Assembly (NCBI GenBank): GCA_002742935.1
Contig: PDON01000034.1
Location: forward strand, 1-39,963
Direction: 5' to 3'
DNA from: Candidatus Cloacimonadota bacterium
GTDB taxonomy: Bacteria > UBA4055
Length of the DNA stretch: 39,963 nucleotides
Below are positions 8,932 to 20,845 of the stretch, one piece after another. Every line of letters begins with the position of its first letter. Position 1 is the first letter of the stretch. Both the position numbers and the translations under genes were made by a program. Below the pieces are notes generated by a model. It had not been told where the DNA came from. It saw nothing but the letters and a program-made list of their open reading frames with translations, and ran no database searches.

Positions 8932-10203
8932 CTATCTGTTCATTATTTTAAACAGCTCAATATTTGTATCTGTTTCAGCCATTTTTGACTTAACAAACTT
9001 CATTGATTCAATATTTGTCATAGGAGCTAACATCTTTCTTAAAATCCACATCTTATTTAATGTAGATCTATCTAAAAGAAGATCCTCTTTTCTAGTACTT
9101 GATTTATTAATATCAATAGCAGGATATATTCTCATCTCTGAAAGTTTTCTGTCAAGAGTAAGCTCTAAATTACCCGTACCCTTAAACTCTTCAAAGATAA
9201 CCTCATCCATTCTAGATCCGGTATCAACTAAGGCAGTAGCAATAATTGAAAGAGATCCCCCCTCTTCAATATTTCTCGCAGCACCATAAAATCTTTTTGG
9301 CTCATAAAGGGCATTTGCATCAACACCACCAGAGAGGATTCTTCCACTGTGAGGAGCAACAGCATTGTAAGCTCTCGCAAGCCTTGTGATACTGTCTAAA
9401 AGAATAACAACATCATTTCCATACTCAACCATTCGTTTTGCCTTCTCAAGAGCCATTTTTGCAACAGAGATATGTCTTTCCGGCTTCTCATCAAAGGTTG
9501 AACTCACAACCTCACCCTTAACAGCTCTCTGCATTTCAGTAACCTCTTCAGGTCTCTCGTCAATAAGAAGCATAATAACTGTTGTTTTAGGACTATTAAG
9601 ACTTATAGCATTTGCAATCTGTTTTAATATAGTTGTTTTACCTGTTTTAGGAGGAGAAACAATTAAAGCTCTCTGTCCTTTACCAATAGGTGTAAAAAGA
9701 TCTAAAATTCTTAATGTTTCATTTTCAGATTTAAACCTCTTATTTTCAAGGGTAAATCTATCATCAGGGTGAAGAGGGGTAAGATTTTCAAATCTTATAG
9801 ATCTCCTAACCCTTTCAGGATCCATTCCATTAACACTATCTATTTTTAAAAGTGCAAAAAATTTCTCTCCCTCTTTAGGAGATCTTATTTGACCACTTAC
9901 ATAGTGTCCTGTTCTAAGACCAAATCTTTTAATTTGAGTAGGAGATACATATATATCATTTTTACCGGCTAAATAGTTTGTATTTGGAGACCTAAGAAAG
10001 CCAAAACCATCTGAAAGGACCTCTAGAAGACCATCACCCTCAACAATATCCTGTTTTTGTGCATTATTCTCCAATATTCTAAAAATAAGATCCTGTTTCA
10101 AAAGACCTGCGTAATCTTCCAAACCTATTGTATCAGCTATTTGATGCAACTCCTTAACGGTTTTCTTCTTTAAAGTTTTAAGATCCATAGTGATCTCTTC
10201 CAT
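8932..10203 (-). CDS. rho: Transcription termination factor Rho
   Basis: 423-residue hexameric RNA-dependent ATPase/helicase. It has an N-terminal Rho_N helical domain, an RNA-binding OB fold with RNP1-like DGFGFLRSP (65-73), P-loop SPPKTGKTT (183-191), [11 protein letters not shown], and Walker [17 protein letters not shown] followed by the GGVD loop. Length is normal and there is no long N-terminal insertion of the kind seen in some Bacteroidota. The ATG at 10203 is chosen because AGGAG lies 7 nt upstream. A further upstream in-frame ATG (10305) would overlap folC and has no support. folC precedes it by 64 nt and probably shares its transcript. It has its own intrinsic terminator. Confidence 0.97.
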   Translation of the reverse strand: MEEITMDLKTLKKKTVKELHQIADTIGLEDYAGLLKQDLIFRILENNAQKQDIVEGDGLLEVLSDGFGFLRSPNTNYLAGKNDIYVSPTQIKRFGLRTGHYVSGQIRSPKEGEKFFALLKIDSVNGMDPERVRRSIRFENLTPLHPDDRFTLENKRFKSENETLRILDLFTPIGKGQRALIVSPPKTGKTTILKQIANAISLNSPKTTVIMLLIDERPEEVTEMQRAVKGEVVSSTFDEKPERHISVAKMALEKAKRMVEYGNDVVILLDSITRLARAYNAVAPHSGRILSGGVDANALYEPKRFYGAARNIEEGGSLSIIATALVDTGSRMDEVIFEEFKGTGNLELTLDRKLSEMRIYPAIDINKSSTRKEDLLLDRSTLNKMWILRKMLAPMTNIESMKFVKSKMAETDTNIELFKIMNR

Positions 10204-10267
10204 CAGACTACTCCTGTTATAAACTTTTATTTTTAATAATTTTAAACTGAAAAAAATAAGACAAAAT

Positions 10268-11512
10268 TTAATTGATACATTGACTGATAAAGTCAGACAA
10301 GACAAAATGTGAACCTGTGACTAAAATCAAATCTCCCGAACAATATTTTCTGAGAATTTGCCTAAAAGCTTCTCTTGAACTTTGGAAGGTATTAAACTGA
10401 GAATACCCGTTTCTTGAAATATAAGTTTTTAGATCATTAATATCAAGAGATCTTTTATTAAATGGTGGGAAAATTGCAATTTGATTTGAAATAGTTGATA
10501 AAATCTTCAAAATTTTCCCATAATCCTTATCTTTTAATACTCCGGTTATCAAATAAAGATTCTTGTAATCATAACTTTTAAGCTCCTCTTTCAAATTATT
10601 GAGCCCCTCTTGATTGTGAGCAGCATCCAAAATTATCCAAGGGTCTTTAGAGATCTCCTCCATTCTTCCCTTCACATAGAGGTTTGAAAGAGATTTTTTA
10701 AGCTGAACAACAGAAACAGGAAAATCACTGTTTAAAATCTCTACAGATTGTAAAACAGCCCTAAAATTCTTAATTTGAAACTTTCCATTTAAAGAAAAAT
10801 TTGATCTTACAGGCTCTCCGTTGAACTTAAATGAGATTTGCCCGTTCTTATGAACTCTTATCTTTCTTCCGGATGTTAGATAAAAAGGTGATTTTAGGGA
10901 GTGAGCTTTTGATTTAAAAATATTTGAAATAAGCTTATTTTCCTCATTAACAACAAGAGGAACACCTCTCTTTATAATCCCTGCTTTCTCCTTTGCAATA
11001 CCAACAATCGAGTTACCCAGAAAAGATTGATGATCATAACCAATGGTTGTGATTATAGAAAGAATTGGATCTACAATATTTGTAGAATCAAATCTACCGC
11101 CAAGACCTGTTTCAAAAATTACAAGATCAACATTTCTCTCTATAAAATATTGAATTGCTATTGCTGTAGTTGCTTCAAAAAATGTTGTATTAAATCTCTT
11201 AATACCATCCTTTAATTTAGAGGTAACAGAAGATAGTTCACTATCCGTAATCATCTCTCCATTAACCCTTATCCTCTCATTAAAAGAGGTTATATGGGGA
11301 GAGGTAAAGAGTCCAACCTTGTATCCAGAATATGAATATATTGAATTTAAAATATTTGCAGTAGAACCTTTTCCATTGGTTCCGGCAATATGAATAAACT
11401 TTAGGCTTTTGTAATCAATATTGTGATACTCCAAAAGATTTTTAATATTTTGAAGTCCAAGTTTTATTCCACTAAACTGCAAACTGTATAAAAACTCTAA
11501 CACATCGTTCAT
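10268..11512 (-). CDS. folC: Bifunctional folylpolyglutamate synthase/dihydrofolate synthase
   Basis: 414-residue Mur-ligase-family ATPase of folate metabolism that adds glutamate to dihydropteroate and to tetrahydrofolates. Visible motifs are the P-loop GTNGKGS at 44-50, LFTSPHI (the Ω-loop region), [13 protein letters not shown], and DAAHNQEGL in the C-terminal domain. Length is typical. No strong Shine-Dalgarno sequence precedes the ATG (upstream ATATAAAACA), so the start is less certain than the identity. The gene lies between pyrG and rho on the same strand. The 237-nt gap upstream holds the pyrG terminator and a small AACCTT/AAGGTT hairpin (11567-11582). Confidence 0.95.
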   Translation of the reverse strand: MNDVLEFLYSLQFSGIKLGLQNIKNLLEYHNIDYKSLKFIHIAGTNGKGSTANILNSIYSYSGYKVGLFTSPHITSFNERIRVNGEMITDSELSSVTSKLKDGIKRFNTTFFEATTAIAIQYFIERNVDLVIFETGLGGRFDSTNIVDPILSIITTIGYDHQSFLGNSIVGIAKEKAGIIKRGVPLVVNEENKLISNIFKSKAHSLKSPFYLTSGRKIRVHKNGQISFKFNGEPVRSNFSLNGKFQIKNFRAVLQSVEILNSDFPVSVVQLKKSLSNLYVKGRMEEISKDPWIILDAAHNQEGLNNLKEELKSYDYKNLYLITGVLKDKDYGKILKILSTISNQIAIFPPFNKRSLDINDLKTYISRNGYSQFNTFQSSREAFRQILRKYCSGDLILVTGSHFVLSDFISQCIN

Positions 11513-11699
11513 TGTTTTATATCACTATTTTTTTTAACAGAGTAAATCCAAACAATCTATAAATAGAACCTTACTAAAGGTTTAATAAAAGATTAAAAAT
11601 GAAGTTAATGTAAAAATAATCTTAGAACTTTAAGATCTAAAAAGATTCTAAAATTATGATAAATGTAGGTTTGATAAGTATAACAAAAAAGATAACCGC

Positions 11700-11738
11700 A
11701 AAAAGGGAGGAGATCCGTAAAGGAAACAGATCTCCCTA
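11700..11738 (-). terminator. Intrinsic terminator of pyrG
   Basis: On the minus strand AGGGAGATC (11729-11737) pairs with GATCTCC-CCT (11705-11715, one bulged T) around a 13-nt loop and is followed by TTTTTGCGG. It begins 12 nt after the pyrG stop codon. Confidence 0.7.
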
Positions 11739-11749
11739 TAGTAATAAGA

Positions 11750-13834
<2,085 letters not shown>

Positions 13835-14452
13835 TTAAAAATCTATAGATTTTCCTAAAGATATTGTTACTTTTGAGTGGGAATAAATATTACTTATATA
13901 AGTACCATTACTTAAATCTTCTCCCTGAATATTTTCAGAGTTGGAAAATCCTAAAAAAAAGGTATAATTATCGGAAAAAGTGATACCGGTAGATAAAGAG
14001 AAGTATACTCCTCCCTCATTTCTATCCCACTCCTTTCCAAGTTCAGAAACAGGGATAATTATATTATACCCTAAAGATAACCTTGAAGAAAAAGCAACAT
14101 CTTTTAATTTAAAATAATCATAAGATAGAACCGCAACTAAAGGAATATTTGAAAACCCTATAGGTTTAAAGCTCTCAATAGATCTCGCTTCTCCCTCATA
14201 ACCTATGCTAAAACCAACCGACAAAGGCTTTTCTAATATCTCTGCAACTTTATGTAGATAGGAAAGTGAAAGTTGAAAATAGGGAGCTGTGTATATGGTT
14301 TCAGATTTTTTGCCACTATAATTTTCAATATTTGTCTCAACTTTTAAACTCATATCTGTAGGGATATAACCACCAACTTCAACAACAAAAGATTGAGAGA
14401 ATAGGTTGTTAAATAAAAGAAATAAAGTAATTCCTAAAAATTTATTATACAT
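13835..14452 (-). CDS. Small outer-membrane beta-barrel protein
   Basis: 205 residues with a signal peptide (hydrophobic stretch ending LFSQS near residue 20) followed by alternating hydrophobic/polar strands typical of an 8-strand barrel (LSLSYLHK, LSVGFSIGYEG, FSSRLSLGYNI, VYFSLSTGITF, YTFFLGFSN, KVTISLGKSIDF). It ends in the C-terminal phenylalanine expected for Bam-inserted proteins. No named family recognised. It is the last gene of the four-gene O-acetylation unit, 7 nt after the SGNH lipoprotein gene, so a role linked to that cell-surface modification is a reasonable inference only. Confidence 0.7.
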   Translation of the reverse strand: MYNKFLGITLFLLFNNLFSQSFVVEVGGYIPTDMSLKVETNIENYSGKKSETIYTAPYFQLSLSYLHKVAEILEKPLSVGFSIGYEGEARSIESFKPIGFSNIPLVAVLSYDYFKLKDVAFSSRLSLGYNIIIPVSELGKEWDRNEGGVYFSLSTGITFSDNYTFFLGFSNSENIQGEDLSNGTYISNIYSHSKVTISLGKSIDF

Positions 14453-14459
14453 ATTTTAA

Positions 14460-15134
14460 TCATCTCTTTTTTTTTATATAGTTAGATATCTCAAAATTGA
14501 TACTACTTAGAGTATCAGCTACAATATTTGATAAAATACAACTTCCTTCTTTATTAAAATGTGTTCTGTCTGGCGAGAGTTTTAATGCTTTATCTTCTCC
14601 AATAGATTCAAAATATAGCTTTGACCCATTATAGAGATCAACTACATTAATACCAAGCTCTTTACCTAAACTCTTAATTTCATTGGAAAATGGAAGAAGT
14701 TGATCTTCAATAATATTTTCAGAGTTAAAATATAACCTTACAACAGGTGTTACAAATATAGGAGTAGATCCACAATTTTGTAATTGTTTCGCAATATATT
14801 TGAGACTCTTTCTATAGGTTTCAATATCTATTCCTTGAAAATACTCATTATGTCCAAACTGAATAAGGGTAAACTCAGAACCTCTTCTAAGACCCTTTTC
14901 TAATAACCCGTTCGAAATAAAAGAGGAAGCTGTAGCTCCTGACTTAGCTATATTAACAACTCTTACATTCGGTAAAAATCTTCTATCAATTGTTTCTCCC
15001 CAACCACTGAATTTTTCTGAAATAAAATAGCTTGAAACAGTAGAATCCCCTATAATAAGAACTGTCTTTTTATTTTCATTACTTAGAACACAAGATAAGA
15101 AAAGGGGTAATATTAAAATAAAGATTCTCTTCAT
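14460..15134 (-). CDS. SGNH-hydrolase lipoprotein, rhamnogalacturonan acetylesterase-like
   Basis: 224 residues. The signal sequence ends in LFLSC with Cys15 as probable lipidation site. The SGNH blocks are clear: IIGDSTV (block I, Ser), a Gly-containing block II around KSGATASS, FGHNE (block III, Asn), and DRTHFNKEG (block V, Asp and His). This arrangement with GDSTV...GHN...DxxHF is that of rhamnogalacturonan acetylesterase-type carbohydrate deacetylases. Placed 3 nt after the MBOAT acyltransferase gene, it probably removes or transfers O-acetyl groups on an exported glycan. Ends with TGA, showing that TGA is used as a stop in this genome. Confidence 0.82.
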   Translation of the reverse strand: MKRIFILILPLFLSCVLSNENKKTVLIIGDSTVSSYFISEKFSGWGETIDRRFLPNVRVVNIAKSGATASSFISNGLLEKGLRRGSEFTLIQFGHNEYFQGIDIETYRKSLKYIAKQLQNCGSTPIFVTPVVRLYFNSENIIEDQLLPFSNEIKSLGKELGINVVDLYNGSKLYFESIGEDKALKLSPDRTHFNKEGSCILSNIVADTLSSINFEISNYIKKKR

Positions 15135-15137
15135 AAT

Positions 15138-16538
15138 CTAAAACTGGAAATAGATAAAAGGAGCTGTATTTATAGGGCTAAAAAGCAGAAATAGAAATAG
15201 AGCAAATACCAAAATAAATGCACCTTTAAATGATTTCAAATCTACAAAATAATATTTCCTATCATACCCTTTCAAAGCAAAGATGTGGGAAATAATTACC
15301 ATAACCATAATAACTACAAACTTTGTATATATGTAGTGTACCCCATCTTCAAAAACAAACATTTTTTTAAGCATGATTGAAGAAAATTCAAAAGATTCAG
15401 CCCTAAAATAGACCCAACAAATCATAACAAATAACATTGTTGAAAACCAAGATACAGATTTTGCCAAAAAAGATTCTGAAGGAGAAAACCATTTAAGATA
15501 TAGTTTATGAATAATCAGTCCTAATCCGTGTAAACCTCCCCAAATAACAAAATTCCAACTAGCTCCATGCCACAATCCTCCTAAAACCATTGTTAAGAAA
15601 AGGTTTTGATATGTCCTAAAAGATCCTTTTCTATTCCCTCCCAGTGAAATATACAGATAATCTCTAAGCCATGTAGAAAGAGAGATATGCCATCTTCTCC
15701 AAAATTGTGTAATATTTAAAGCAATATATGGAGATCTAAAGTTTTCAGGAAGATCAAAGCCTATAATTTTAGCTATACCTATTGCCATATATGAATAACC
15801 ACTAAAATCACAAAAAATTTGGATAGTGTAGGCAACTACCGCTGCCCAAATTGTATAACTATCAAAAACCGAAGGATTTGCAAAAACATAATCAACAAAA
15901 TAAGCAAGAGTATCTGCAATAAGAAGTTTTTTTAAGAAACCGTTAAGGAATATCTGCCCTCCCTTAAAAAAATTATCTTTTGAGATAGATATATCTCTTT
16001 CAATTTGAGGGAGGAAATCAACAGCTCTAACAATTGGTCCAGCTACAAGTTGAGGGAAAAATGCAACAAAAATACTAAAATCCAAAAAAGATTTAGAAGG
16101 CTTTAAGCTCTTTCTATAAATATCTATTGTATAGCTCATAGTTTGGAAAGTATAGAAAGAGATCCCTACAGGAAGAATAATATTTAAAGTATGAAAACTT
16201 AAACCTAAAAAGCCAAATGAGGAGTTAAACGATTCTATGAAAAAGTTGAAATACTTAAAGAAAAATAGCAATCCTAAATTTGAAACCATACTAATTGTAA
16301 GTAATAGCTTCCTATTTTTCGAAGAGGAGGATTGATATATTCTTCCCCCCACAATGTAATCTAGAATTGTAGAAAAAATGATTAGAGATAAAAATTTATA
16401 GTTCCAATATCCATAGAAAAAATAACTTGAAGACAGAAGTACAAATTTTGTTAAAGAAACTCTACCCTTAAAACTTACCAAAAGAGAGTAAACGATAATA
16501 AAAAATATCAGAAAAGTTACACTGGAAAAAACCATCAT
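15138..16538 (-). CDS. MBOAT-family O-acyltransferase (AlgI/PatA-like)
   Basis: 466-residue polytopic membrane protein with about a dozen hydrophobic segments. Family signatures are FPQLVAGPIVRA, the WRRWHISLSTWLRDYLYISLGG segment shortened here to its key WRRWH and GGN elements, and GGLWHGASWNF with the presumed catalytic His. Homologs (AlgI, DltB-like, PatA) pass acetyl groups across the membrane to a periplasmic SGNH partner that acetylates alginate, peptidoglycan or other polysaccharides. Stop and start codons abut those of the SGNH genes on both sides. The glycan substrate cannot be told from sequence. Confidence 0.93.
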   Translation of the reverse strand: MMVFSSVTFLIFFIIVYSLLVSFKGRVSLTKFVLLSSSYFFYGYWNYKFLSLIIFSTILDYIVGGRIYQSSSSKNRKLLLTISMVSNLGLLFFFKYFNFFIESFNSSFGFLGLSFHTLNIILPVGISFYTFQTMSYTIDIYRKSLKPSKSFLDFSIFVAFFPQLVAGPIVRAVDFLPQIERDISISKDNFFKGGQIFLNGFLKKLLIADTLAYFVDYVFANPSVFDSYTIWAAVVAYTIQIFCDFSGYSYMAIGIAKIIGFDLPENFRSPYIALNITQFWRRWHISLSTWLRDYLYISLGGNRKGSFRTYQNLFLTMVLGGLWHGASWNFVIWGGLHGLGLIIHKLYLKWFSPSESFLAKSVSWFSTMLFVMICWVYFRAESFEFSSIMLKKMFVFEDGVHYIYTKFVVIMVMVIISHIFALKGYDRKYYFVDLKSFKGAFILVFALFLFLLFSPINTAPFIYFQF

Positions 16539-17618
16539 TTAACCTCTCTCCGATGGAAGATTATTAAACATATTTTTTACATAGTCATACAATATTTTTG
16601 ATACAACTCTATGACCTTTATTATTTAAATGCCCAAAACCAACTTTTTTATTATTTGCACCTATATATGAAATCCTATTTTTTAAAGATAGTTCCATAAT
16701 CTTTTTTTCTACCTCAATCAGTTCAATATTTTCAGAAAGCAATTTACTTTTAATTAAATCCTCTTCAAATTTTCTACTTACACTTTTATTAGGTAATTTA
16801 AACTTATTATCCTCTATTATAGGAAGGTTATCTAAAGAGATTACTACAATATTGGTATAATTTTTTTTGAGACAAGAAAGCTCCCATGAAACTAAATTTT
16901 CCAACTCTTCTTTCTTTTTTTGTAGATCAAAGCTCTTATTGGAGCTATTATCAACACTACTGAATCTCTTTATGGAGTAAATAAGTTCTTTAAATCGAAC
17001 AATAGCATATCCTGATAATCCAGAAAAATTATAAAGAAAGTTTTTTATTTTAGTTTTTTTATCCAAAGAATAATTTGAAGAAATTTTATAAGAATTTTTA
17101 TCATTTTCAATATGAAGCCAATTTTGAGGATTAAAATTTTCACTCCCAAAATCAGCTAGAGTATTAACCTCTAAAATAATAATATCTGGATCTAGTTTTT
17201 TTGAAATGAAATTGGAGGTATAGATATGATCAGACATAGTGGCTCCACTAATTCCAAAATTTAAAACCTCATATCCACTACCTAAACTTTTACCGAGAAG
17301 TGTCACAAAATTTGAGTCTCTATCAACTTGAAAAGCTTCAGTAAATGAATCCCCAATAATAACAACTCTTTTTTGATTTGGATCTTTTTCTAGTTTATAT
17401 GGATAGTTATTAAAACCTAAGGAATCAAGTATAAGGTTTGAATACCCTTCGGAACTCCAAACAGAATGCTTATAAGAAATACCTCGCTTACCAATCTCTT
17501 TATCAAAATACCCCCCTGAACTTTTAAAAATAAAAGTTTCAACGATCAGGTTCCAAAGAAAGATATTTATTATGATAGCAATTAAATATGTTAGAAATAC
17601 CTTTATTATACTCTTCAT
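16539..17618 (-). CDS. Membrane-anchored SGNH/GDSL-like protein, probable MBOAT partner
   Basis: 359 residues with an N-terminal membrane anchor (about residues 8-28) and a periplasmic SGNH-like domain: VVIIGDSFTEAFQV with Ser in block I near residue 93, NFGISGATMSDH as block II, IILEVNTLADF where block III should be, and GFGHLNNKGH near the C-terminus as a block V-like His region. The canonical Asp of DxxH is replaced by Gly-Phe-Gly-His, a feature to check. It heads the operon, next to the MBOAT gene with no intergenic base, as in AlgI/AlgJ- or PatA/PatB-type acetylation pairs. AAGGG lies 5 nt before the ATG. Confidence 0.8.
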   Translation of the reverse strand: MKSIIKVFLTYLIAIIINIFLWNLIVETFIFKSSGGYFDKEIGKRGISYKHSVWSSEGYSNLILDSLGFNNYPYKLEKDPNQKRVVIIGDSFTEAFQVDRDSNFVTLLGKSLGSGYEVLNFGISGATMSDHIYTSNFISKKLDPDIIILEVNTLADFGSENFNPQNWLHIENDKNSYKISSNYSLDKKTKIKNFLYNFSGLSGYAIVRFKELIYSIKRFSSVDNSSNKSFDLQKKKEELENLVSWELSCLKKNYTNIVVISLDNLPIIEDNKFKLPNKSVSRKFEEDLIKSKLLSENIELIEVEKKIMELSLKNRISYIGANNKKVGFGHLNNKGHRVVSKILYDYVKNMFNNLPSERG

Positions 17619-17646
17619 TTATACCCTTATAAAAGATCTTCCCCTG

Positions 17647-17675
17647 AAAATATCTAAGCAAAAAATATAAGTCAA
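17647..17675 (-). promoter_or_regulatory. Candidate promoter of the O-acetylation operon
   Basis: On the minus strand TTGACT (17670-17675), 17-nt spacer, TATTTT (17647-17652). The predicted start is about 20 nt before the ATG of the SGNH/MBOAT operon. It lies directly after the terminator of the upstream gene, as expected for an independent transcription unit. Confidence 0.45.
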
Positions 17676-17697
17676 CTTATTATTTTTGATTTTTCAT

Positions 17698-17730
17698 GAA
17701 AAAAAAGGCGAGTAAAACCCGCCTTTTTAA
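17698..17730 (-). terminator. Intrinsic terminator after the metallopeptidase-propeller gene
   Basis: On the minus strand AAAAAGGCG and CGCCTTTTT flank GGTTTTACT (G-U wobble and GT/AC extend the stem), followed by a run of T. It sits 8-10 nt after the stop codon at 17738. Confidence 0.85.
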
Positions 17731-17737
17731 TTTAAGC

Positions 17738-20593
17738 CTAAAACAATTTAGGCATAGGAATTTCAATCTGAATATAATCATCGAGCTTATTAAAATCTTC
17801 ATCATAAGCCCTACCTAATTTAACAATAAAGTCCAATATAAGTAGGTTAACCTTGCTCTTAATCTCAAAACCATTGGAGATAAATTCAGAACGCTCATTA
17901 CCATTCCAAATAGAACCGTTATCGTAAAAAGCTCCTATCCCCAAATATCCAAAGGAAAAGATCTCAGGTCTCACACCGAACATTTTACCAAAATTATCGG
18001 AAATTTTTAACCAAGCCTCTGTTTTATTTGAGAAGATCATATCTCCTGAAAGCTTATCGCTATAACCTCTGAAATATTTTCTATTGTTTAAAATATTTTC
18101 AACTGGAATATTTTTAAAATCATCTATACCAATACCATTTTGTGTAAGGTATTTACCGTTTTGGAACTCAAAATATGTAGAGTTTGTAAATGTAAGGAAA
18201 GGTGTTCCAAGCCATAAATATGTAGGAGAGAATCCTAAAAACATGTCAGATCTATTATTTGTAAAACTATAGTCTGACCCTGCATCTTTATTTGCACCTC
18301 TTATAGTATGAGAGATTTTAAAAGTTTCAACAGGATGTATAGATGAATTTACTACGGGAAGATTATAGCTTAAAGAAAATCCCGCTTCTCCATACGGAGT
18401 AGATCCATTTTCAATAATATCATCATGATCAAAATCATCATCAATCTTCTCAACATCTGTATAACCGATACCTGCCATAAACCCTAGCTTCCAAAAAGAA
18501 AAATCGAACTTAGGTGAGTAGTCAAATTTAAGCCCCATATCAATAACCCTTGTGTAGTAAGGTTCATCTTCATAGAACCCTCCAAGAAATTTATATTTTA
18601 AGATATCCAAGGTTATATTTGGGTAAAATTGTCTATTTGTTACAGAACCATAAATCCAAATATCATCAGAATCAAAATTGTAAGGAATATATGATGAGAA
18701 AGCGATAATATTATGACCTAAAGGATCCATAAAAGATGATGAGAGGGAGAATCCATCTATGAGAGGAACAGGAAGGAAAACTATTTTTCTAAAATTTTTA
18801 AAAGTAGAGTAATCACTTTCATAAACTATAGGAGAATCAATCCCTCTGTTTGAGATATCAATAGAAGGTTTAACCTCTATCCATTTTCTATAGTAGTTTT
18901 TATCGAGGGTTAGTTTTGGCTCCTCATCAATCTTTTTCACTGTAAGAGTACCAAACTTATTCTCTTTTCTCCTTAATAAACCTCTTGTAAGCATCTTATA
19001 GCTATCCGACTTTCCCTCAATTATTGTAAAAAATTGGAAATTAAACGGAGGTGTGTCAAAATGGATAAACTTGTTAGATGCAAGATCATACTTCTTTAAA
19101 GAACCCTTAAAATCACTCTTGGACTCATAGGTTACAAATAGCCCGTTCTCATCCCAATAAAGATTCTTAATATGCTCATCATGAGCAACTTCTCGCTCTA
19201 TCTTATTTGTTTCCAGATTATAGATATTCAGTGATATTTCCGAGTTCTCATCATACTTTACAAAAGCGATTTTTTTCTCATCTGGAGAAAGTGTTAAGAA
19301 AAGATATTGGTTATCCAAAGCTTTTGGAAACAGCTCGATATTATCCATATTATGGGATCTAAAAATCGTTCTGCTATTATGCTCTCCACCAACAAAGAAA
19401 ACATCTCCCTTGCTATCTACCTGAGGATTAGAACCCTTTCCTATCTCAACTGTTTCATCATTATCACTATCATATAGCTTAACAACAGATCTTATACAGT
19501 TATACTCTCTGTGAAGTTGCTCTACATAGGTAACAAATATACCACTCCTACTAATATCTAAAGATGAAACTCCTCCACCTCTAAAGATCTCTTTTTCATC
19601 TTCAAACTCCAGTTTATCTACATTTAGAGAATCCCTTTTAAGCTTAGCTTTTACAAGATTGTAGTAGTATTGAGAACTATTTTTCTTTCCAAAGATAAGA
19701 GCATTATCACCTTTAATCTTTAAGCTTGATATTGAATGCCATGGAATTGTGATAGTTTTTTGAGCATTCACACTTTTATAACCGGTTGAATCCATAAGAG
19801 TTTTACCCTCTTCGTAAAACTGACCATAATAGTAGGTATAGATATATCTCTCCCACTCCTCTCTGAAATCTTCAAAACTTTTACCGTAAACCTCCTTAAA
19901 AGCATCCTCAAAATTAAATAGCTTCATTTCATTTCTATATTTGAGAAGTTTAAACATCTTCTCTTCTCCATAGAAAGTCGCCAGATATTTAGTCATTGAA
20001 AAACCGGTAGCGTAGTGGAAGCCCAACGCCTTTTCCTCGTTAAGATCTCTTTCTAAAACACCGGACCTTAAATATGCATCCTGCCTGCCATACCCCCATG
20101 GCTCACCACTGAAGTATTGAGCATAACCCTCATGAAAGGTTCCAGGGAAAAATCCTCTGGCCGGATAAAAGATATCAGCCCAAGTTGTAATGGCATTGGT
20201 TAAAAAATGGTGAGAAATTTCATGAGATATAACCCTTCTCAGCCATTTAGTCTTTCCGGTAAAATATTTTGGATAATCGTTATTTCCTACCCAAATTACA
20301 ATAAACTCGCCAAGCATAGAAAACCCATTCATTATATCATCCATATCGGAGATAAAGATCTGAACCTTTTCATCCAAGGTTATATCATAAAGCTTTGTGT
20401 ATGCTTCGTATGTTTCTTCAGCTATCTTGGAGGTTAAAACAGCATCATCTCTCAAAGGGTCATGATAAACTACTTCAATATGTTTCGTTTCTAAAACCTT
20501 CCAATCAATTTCCGGATGGTTTACATTATTTGCTATTGTAAATCCATTTAAGGAGATAATGGATATTAAAATAGTCAGTAATAGAATCTTCAA
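17738..20593 (-). CDS. Secreted zinc-metallopeptidase-like / TolB-type propeller / outer-membrane barrel protein
   Basis: 951 residues from a TTG at 20593, preceded by GGGAG and giving a clean signal peptide (KILLLTILIS...). An ATG at 20650 would add 19 residues and lacks an SD site. After the signal peptide comes a gluzincin-type domain: HEISH at 124-128 and downstream HEGYAQYFSGE with Glu about 155 as probable third zinc ligand. Residues about 270-590 form WD40/TolB-like blades (VDSKGDVFFVGG, LSPDEKKIAFVKYDE). The last ~350 residues are barrel-like strands ending IPMPKLF with terminal Phe. The architecture resembles FCB proteins annotated as biopolymer transporter Tol. Substrate unknown. 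It has its own terminator. Confidence 0.8.
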   Translation of the reverse strand: MKILLLTILISIISLNGFTIANNVNHPEIDWKVLETKHIEVVYHDPLRDDAVLTSKIAEETYEAYTKLYDITLDEKVQIFISDMDDIMNGFSMLGEFIVIWVGNNDYPKYFTGKTKWLRRVISHEISHHFLTNAITTWADIFYPARGFFPGTFHEGYAQYFSGEPWGYGRQDAYLRSGVLERDLNEEKALGFHYATGFSMTKYLATFYGEEKMFKLLKYRNEMKLFNFEDAFKEVYGKSFEDFREEWERYIYTYYYGQFYEEGKTLMDSTGYKSVNAQKTITIPWHSISSLKIKGDNALIFGKKNSSQYYYNLVKAKLKRDSLNVDKLEFEDEKEIFRGGGVSSLDISRSGIFVTYVEQLHREYNCIRSVVKLYDSDNDETVEIGKGSNPQVDSKGDVFFVGGEHNSRTIFRSHNMDNIELFPKALDNQYLFLTLSPDEKKIAFVKYDENSEISLNIYNLETNKIEREVAHDEHIKNLYWDENGLFVTYESKSDFKGSLKKYDLASNKFIHFDTPPFNFQFFTIIEGKSDSYKMLTRGLLRRKENKFGTLTVKKIDEEPKLTLDKNYYRKWIEVKPSIDISNRGIDSPIVYESDYSTFKNFRKIVFLPVPLIDGFSLSSSFMDPLGHNIIAFSSYIPYNFDSDDIWIYGSVTNRQFYPNITLDILKYKFLGGFYEDEPYYTRVIDMGLKFDYSPKFDFSFWKLGFMAGIGYTDVEKIDDDFDHDDIIENGSTPYGEAGFSLSYNLPVVNSSIHPVETFKISHTIRGANKDAGSDYSFTNNRSDMFLGFSPTYLWLGTPFLTFTNSTYFEFQNGKYLTQNGIGIDDFKNIPVENILNNRKYFRGYSDKLSGDMIFSNKTEAWLKISDNFGKMFGVRPEIFSFGYLGIGAFYDNGSIWNGNERSEFISNGFEIKSKVNLLILDFIVKLGRAYDEDFNKLDDYIQIEIPMPKLF

Positions 20594-20701
20594 TTTCTCT
20601 CCCAATAATTTTTTAAACCTTTGATCGCTAAATATAAAAATCGTTGTCATAATTTAAAACAAAATTAATTTTAGTTTATAGATTAGTAAAATAGTAGTCT
20701 T

Positions 20702-20845
20702 GGGTTGCCATAAAAGTCAGACTTTCAAGAAGCAAATAGTAGAAGAAGTCATTTTTTTATGCGATCCATAGCCTAGAGATACTAGATGATCCATTGCAGA
20801 AAAAATCAATGACGCAATGATACGAAGTTGACAGGCAGTCTGAAA
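20702..20845 (+). repeat. Intergenic repeat family R1, copy C
   Basis: 144-bp copy from GGGTTGCC to GGCAGTCTGAAA. It contains AAAAGTCAGACTTTC, AGCAAATAGTAGAAG, TTTTTTATGCGATCCAT, a second GATCCATTGCAGAAAAA and AATGACGCAATGATACGAAGTTG. TCAGACT (20717-20723) pairs exactly with AGTCTGA (20837-20843). The GATCCAT segment occurs twice, 27 nt apart, which explains the greater length relative to copy B. Confidence 0.75.

Noticed and set aside
10204..10305. N-terminal extension of Rho from an ATG at 10305
   Set aside because: It would overlap folC by 38 nt, has no SD site, and homologous Rho proteins begin with the Rho_N domain that starts after the SD-supported ATG at 10203.
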